Positions 60,896-64,000 of a DNA stretch of 64,000 bases are shown here, in pieces. The stretch is taken from the NCBI RefSeq assembly GCF_035474595.1, contig NZ_DATIND010000098.1:1-64000 (forward strand), written 5' to 3'. The stretch's first letter is position 1. The number at the start of each line of letters is the position of its first letter. The notes under the pieces were generated by a model that did no database searches, had not been told where the DNA came from, and saw only the letters and a list, made by a program, of their open reading frames with translations. Origin of the DNA: Longimicrobium sp. Its GTDB lineage: Bacteria; Gemmatimonadota; Gemmatimonadetes; Longimicrobiales; Longimicrobiaceae. Both the position numbers and the translations under genes were made by a program.

Positions 60896-61089
60896 CAGCC
60901 GCCGCCCCGGGCGGATGCGGATAGCGCACGATCCCGCGGTCGGCGCGGTCTCCCCACAGCACCTCCTCGCACGCCCTGGATGGGGCGCGCCGCCTCCACC
61001 TCGCGGTTCATCCCCCGGCAGCGCCGTAGCACAATCGACCAGGAGGCCGTCGGGCGCAAGGACGCGGAGGCCGCCGCCTCGATCGGAAG

Positions 61090-61143
61090 GCGGCTGAAGC
61101 CGCGGCAACAACCACGGAAAGCCTCGCAAACTGCGCGAGGCTT
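61090..61143 (+). repeat. Two-hairpin repeat element (family B), copy 4
   Basis: GCGGCT-GA-AGCCGC, linker GGCAACAACCACGGAA, stem AAGCCTCGC/GCGAGGCTT. It occupies the gap between the P-type ATPase and multicopper oxidase genes, along with a terminator and octamers. Confidence 0.88.
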
Positions 61144-61172
61144 CAACCGCGACAACGGGGGGAGGACGGAAA

Positions 61173-61200
61173 CGGGCCCGCGGACAAATCCGCGGGCCCG
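61173..61200 (-). terminator. Terminator of the multicopper oxidase gene
   Basis: Perfect 12-bp stem CGGGCCCGCGGA/TCCGCGGGCCCG with loop CAAA. On the minus strand it is followed by TTTCCG. It lies 73 bp after the oxidase stop. Confidence 0.8.
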
Positions 61201-61234
61201 GCCTCGGCGCGCGCAGGTGTGATCCCGATGCGAT

Positions 61235-61275
61235 CACGCACTCACGCACTCACGCACTTTCGCACTTTCGCACTC
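61235..61275. repeat. Octamer tract at the stop of the multicopper oxidase gene (family A)
   Basis: CGCACTCA (twice) and CGCACTTT (twice) with a final CGCACTCA. On the minus strand the first octamer overlaps the TGA stop codon itself. Confidence 0.85.
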
Positions 61276-62401
61276 ACTTCACCACCAGCGCCGTCACCAT
61301 CCCGAACATCCCCATCGGCCCCTCGGCGTGCGGGAGGATGTGGCAGTGGAGCGCCCAGGTGCCGGGGTTGTTGCAGTCGATCATCACGTCCCAGCGCTCG
61401 CCGGGGGCGATGTTCAGCGTGTCGCACTTCCAGGGCTGCGGCTGCGCGTAGCCGTCCTTGTGCGTCACCGTCATCGGCATCCCGTGCAGGTGCATGGGGT
61501 GGATCATCATCCCCTCGTTCATGAAGCGGATGCGCACCTTCTGCCCCAGGCTGGCCACGATCGGCTCGGTGGCCGGGAAGCCCTTGCCGTTCAGCGTGTA
61601 GCCGTGCGGGCCGTCGTTCAGGATCATCACGTGGTCCACGTCGGCCCTGCGCGTCTCGCCGCCCCTGGGCTCCACGATGAAGGCGCCCAGCAGCCCCATC
61701 GGCACCTGCCTGGACGAGTTGAGGTGCGAGTGGTACATGTGCGAGCCCGGGTTGGGCACGGTGAACTCGTACACGAACTTCCCGCCCGGCTTCACCGGCG
61801 GCTGGGTGATGAAGGGCACGCCGTCCATGGAGATGGGGACCGCCAGGCCGTGGAAGTGGATGGCGCTGCTCTCGTCCAGGTTGTTGGTGAAGTTCACGCG
61901 CACCCGGTCGCCCTCCTTCACGCGGATCTGCGGGCCCGGCACCTGGCCGTTGTACGCCCACGCCTCCACCGTCTGCCCCGGCGCCACCTCCCACATGGTC
62001 TTCGCGGCGGTGATGTCGAACACCTTCACGCCGTTCTCCATGCGCGGCGCGAAGGGCTGGTTCCCCTTCCCCTTCGTCGCCGCGGGGAAGCTCTTGATCC
62101 CCGCCTCGTGGTGGCGGTCCATCTCGTCGGCCGCGGCGGCGGCGGTGGCCGGGCCCTTGGGGTTGGCCGCCATGGTGCCGCCGCTGTGGTCGCTGTCGGG
62201 GTGCACGGCGCCCGGCGGGGTGCCGGCGGGCTCGGTGCCGGCGCTCTTCGGCGCGCCGCGGCCGGCCTCGCCGGTGTTGCACGCGGCCAGCGCGCCGGCC
62301 ACCGCCGGCACCGCCACCGCCACGGCGGCGCCGCGCAGGAAGTCGCGGCGCGACGGGCGGGCGGGCGCCCGGGTCTCGGTCTTGTCGAGAATGTCCGACA
62401 T
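61274..62401 (-). CDS. Tat-exported two-domain multicopper oxidase
   Basis: 375 residues. A twin-arginine signal PSRRDFLRG (16-24) ends near a lipobox LAAC (Cys41), so it may be a Tat-exported lipoprotein. Copper ligands occur in HFHGLAVPI, HMYHSHLN, HPMHLHGMPM and the Cys/His-rich ALHCHILPHAEGPMGM, with type 1 and trinuclear sites. At this length it is a small-laccase or two-domain copper oxidase type, oxidising phenols, metal ions or similar. It ends at an octamer tract and a strong terminator. Confidence 0.94.
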   Translation of the reverse strand: MSDILDKTETRAPARPSRRDFLRGAAVAVAVPAVAGALAACNTGEAGRGAPKSAGTEPAGTPPGAVHPDSDHSGGTMAANPKGPATAAAAADEMDRHHEAGIKSFPAATKGKGNQPFAPRMENGVKVFDITAAKTMWEVAPGQTVEAWAYNGQVPGPQIRVKEGDRVRVNFTNNLDESSAIHFHGLAVPISMDGVPFITQPPVKPGGKFVYEFTVPNPGSHMYHSHLNSSRQVPMGLLGAFIVEPRGGETRRADVDHVMILNDGPHGYTLNGKGFPATEPIVASLGQKVRIRFMNEGMMIHPMHLHGMPMTVTHKDGYAQPQPWKCDTLNIAPGERWDVMIDCNNPGTWALHCHILPHAEGPMGMFGMVTALVVK

Positions 62402-62636
62402 CGGTCTCTCCGTTCCGGTAGCTGAAAGGGGCCACGCCTTCCGATTCGCGCCGTGCGGCCCCGGTGGGTCGGTCGCTGATCGGCCACGAAGCTACCGGCC
62501 GCGTGGGGAGGGGTCTGTAGGACAGCGGCGGAACCTGCGGCGGGCCCGCCCCCGCGCGCCGGGCGGAAAGCGCCCCACGGCGGGGAGGGGCGATGTGGGG
62601 AGATGCCGGACGGACCCGCATCAGGGGAATGAAAAG

Positions 62637-62670
62637 ACGCGGCGCGGCCATCCTCCCTGCCGCGCCGCGT
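62637..62670 (-). terminator. Terminator between the small gene pair and the multicopper oxidase
   Basis: 12-bp stem ACGCGGCGCGGC/GCCGCGCCGCGT with a 10-nt loop, followed on the minus strand by CTTTTCATTCC. It ends the 62725 gene. Confidence 0.85.
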
Positions 62671-62724
62671 TTCGCTCATCGCCCGAACCATCCCGGTGCC
62701 TCCCGCAGACTTCTTTTCGGCGGA

Positions 62725-63198
62725 TCAGCCCGCCCCGGCGGCGGCGGGATCGCGCATGCGGGCCGGCTCGCGCGCGATGAAGGTGAGGCGCATCGTCGCG
62801 GTGGCGGCGGCGGCGCTCTCGCCCAGCCGCGCCGGGCGCGCGCGGTCGACGGGGTGGACGTGGACGGCGACGGGGATCCAGCGCGCCATCCACAGCTCGC
62901 ACCCCGCGTCCCGCCCGTGGACCGCGACCTCCCGCCAGGTGATGCGGGGATGCGGATCGAGATGGATCACGGCGACGGCGCCCTTCCTCCGCGCCTCGCG
63001 GGCGGTGGAGACGGCGTCGGGGAGGATCTCGCGGATGATGCCTTCCACCGTGGCCCCGGCGAGCGCCGGGTCCGCCGCCTCGCCGATCTCCAGCCGCACG
63101 CGCGCGCCCGAGAGGCGGGCGTTCAGCGCGCGCGCGTCGCCGCCGGCGAGCCACGCCAGCGCGCCCAGGGCGCGGCCGAGCACGGGCGGAGGCTTCAT
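62725..63198 (-). CDS. Hypothetical protein
   Basis: 157 residues, mixed alpha/beta and Arg/Ala-rich: LNARLSGARVRLEIGEAADP, EGIIREILPDAVSTAREARR, then VAVIHLDPHPRITWREVAVH. It has no signal peptide or known motif. Its start overlaps the upstream lipoprotein gene by 4 nt (ATGA), so it is co-translated with it. Function unknown. Confidence 0.75.
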   Translation of the reverse strand: MKPPPVLGRALGALAWLAGGDARALNARLSGARVRLEIGEAADPALAGATVEGIIREILPDAVSTAREARRKGAVAVIHLDPHPRITWREVAVHGRDAGCELWMARWIPVAVHVHPVDRARPARLGESAAAATATMRLTFIAREPARMRDPAAAGAG

Positions 63199-63638
63199 CC
63201 CGGGCGGCGCGCGGAGTCCGCCGGGGCGGCGGGCGCGTGCTCGAAGGGGTCGGCGGGCGACGCGGCGGGCCCGGCGGGCGCGCCGCCGTTGGGGTTGCAG
63301 TCGATCCGCGTCCCCCGCCCGCCGTCGATCGCCACCCAGCACGACCACATCGCGTGGCGCGACACGGCCAGGTACCCGTCGCGCCCGCTCTTCGTCAGCG
63401 CGACGGTGACGCCGCGCCGCGCGCGGTGGGGGAGGTTCGCGGCGGTGGCGGGGAGCGCCGGATCCAGCGTGTCGGGGTAGCGGCCGAAGCGCGTCCGATG
63501 CTGCTCCATCTCCCCCTGCAGCTGGCGGAGCTCGCCCGCGGCCCGGTCGCGCGGGTTGGCGCAGGCGGCGGCGAGCAGCGCCAGCGCGGCGATCAGGGCG
63601 CGGCGCGGCCGCATCGTCATCCCCATCGGTATCCCCAT
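63195..63638 (-). CDS. Hypothetical lipoprotein
   Basis: 147 residues. A lipoprotein signal (RRALIAALALLAAACANP, lipobox AAAC) is followed by a helix (ELRQLQGEMEQHRTRFGRYP) and a compact beta region with two Cys (SCWVAIDGG, TRIDCNPNGG), reminiscent of a prepilin-like C-terminal domain. Several closely spaced ATGs make the exact start uncertain. It overlaps the next gene by 4 nt. Confidence 0.75.
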   Translation of the reverse strand: MGIPMGMTMRPRRALIAALALLAAACANPRDRAAGELRQLQGEMEQHRTRFGRYPDTLDPALPATAANLPHRARRGVTVALTKSGRDGYLAVSRHAMWSCWVAIDGGRGTRIDCNPNGGAPAGPAASPADPFEHAPAAPADSARRPG

Positions 63639-63822
63639 TCGTCGGGCGGGAATCGCGGAGCCGGAAGGCGGCGCCGGGAACCATCGGCGCCGCCCTGGAA
63701 TCTAAAGCGTGCGGCGGGCACAGCCAGAGCGGCGCGCGCCGGAACCGATCTTGCCGCGCAGCCTCCGCCACCCGGGCACGTGCCCGCCGATCGCCCCTGT
63801 GTAAACGCTGAACGAAACCGGA

Positions 63823-64000
63823 ATGCCTGGACGGTACGACGCCACCCTGGTGGCGGTTTCCGTGCTGATCGCGATCTCCGCGTCGTACGCGGCGCTGGCG
63901 CTGGCGGCGCGCATCGGCGCGGCGCGCGGGCGCTTCCGCGCGGCGTGGCTGCTGGGCGGCAGCGTGGCCGTGGGGCTGGGGATCTGGTCCATGCACTTCG
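63823..64000 (+). CDS. MHYT-domain sensor protein, N-terminal fragment
   Basis: 59 residues are visible and the gene runs off the window. Two hydrophobic helices (TLVAVSVLIAISASYAALAL and AWLLGGSVAVGLGIW) end with SMHF, the diagnostic first MHYT motif of the seven-helix membrane sensor, thought to bind metal or small gases. Such sensors are often fused to histidine kinase or GGDEF modules, which would lie beyond the edge. Confidence 0.8.
   Translation, partial: MPGRYDATLVAVSVLIAISASYAALALAARIGAARGRFRAAWLLGGSVAVGLGIWSMHF

Noticed and set aside
58184-62401. Copper-resistance operon (P-type ATPase plus multicopper oxidase)
   Set aside because: The ATPase has PEGLP and calcium-type motifs without CPC, and the genes are separated by a terminator and repeats.

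Overview
GC-rich (about 70%), gene-dense bacterial chromosome segment spanning the replication origin. From left to right, the core origin genes are parB, parA, mnmG, mnmE, yidC, yidD, rnpA and rpmH (all on the minus strand), then dnaA, a DnaA-box-rich gap and dnaN (plus strand). Two parS palindromes flank mnmG. High GC, two small Cys-rich peptides with pinensin-like leaders, a sigma/anti-sigma/TonB-type trio and abundant intergenic repeats fit a Gemmatimonadota bacterium, perhaps a Longimicrobium relative. That placement is inference; there is no rRNA in the window, and I recognised no tRNA or other RNA gene.

Layout. 1-2.6 kb: a gene cut by the window edge, a coiled-coil membrane protein, ParB and ParA. 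2.6-8.7 kb: MnmG and MnmE, separated by a four-gene plus-strand block (Gly-rich membrane protein, holin-family protein, a second Gly-rich membrane protein, acylphosphatase). 9.2-11.8 kb: YidC, YidD, RnpA and L34. 11.9-13.1 kb: a VOC protein and a PadR regulator, divergent, with an inverted repeat between them. 13.4-16.4 kb: dnaA, oriC candidate and dnaN. 16.5-26.4 kb: SEC-C protein, VirJ-like hydrolase, serine beta-lactamase-like hydrolase, LytS/LytR-type two-component pair, M3 peptidase. 26.7-30.4 kb: ECF sigma, anti-sigma, TonB-type outer-membrane protein. 30.7-39.3 kb: small proteins, GNAT, M23 lipoprotein, thioesterase-like protein, aldehyde dehydrogenase, PAS histidine kinase, QueD, alpha/beta hydrolase. 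39.4-40.1 kb: two RiPP-like precursor peptides. 40.2-42.6 kb: an ABC ATPase and a solute-binding lipoprotein with no permease. 42.6-50.7 kb: Map, PIG-L deacetylase, HTH protein, sialidase-fold exoprotein. 50.8-52.6 kb: a tightly linked nucleotidyltransferase/TIM-barrel pair. 52.9-64 kb: DUF2723 membrane protein, PIN toxin pair, NarL regulator, PPOX protein, P-type ATPase, multicopper oxidase, two small genes and the start of an MHYT sensor.

The most unusual feature is the intergenic DNA. At least four dispersed repeat families occur. (A) Tandem octamers (GTRCGNRA) start at or just after stop codons in the sense strand; their complement lies upstream of start codons. (B) A two-hairpin element has varied but still self-complementary stems around a conserved linker. 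(C) A ~66-bp element with conserved ends often occurs as inverted pairs. (D) Inverted repeats of CGCGGAGA type include a perfect 30-bp pair between the LytS and LytR genes. No transposase, integrase or CRISPR array was seen. Candidates for undescribed biology are the repeat/gene-boundary rule, the orphan pinensin-like peptides and the nucleotidyltransferase/TIM-barrel cassette.
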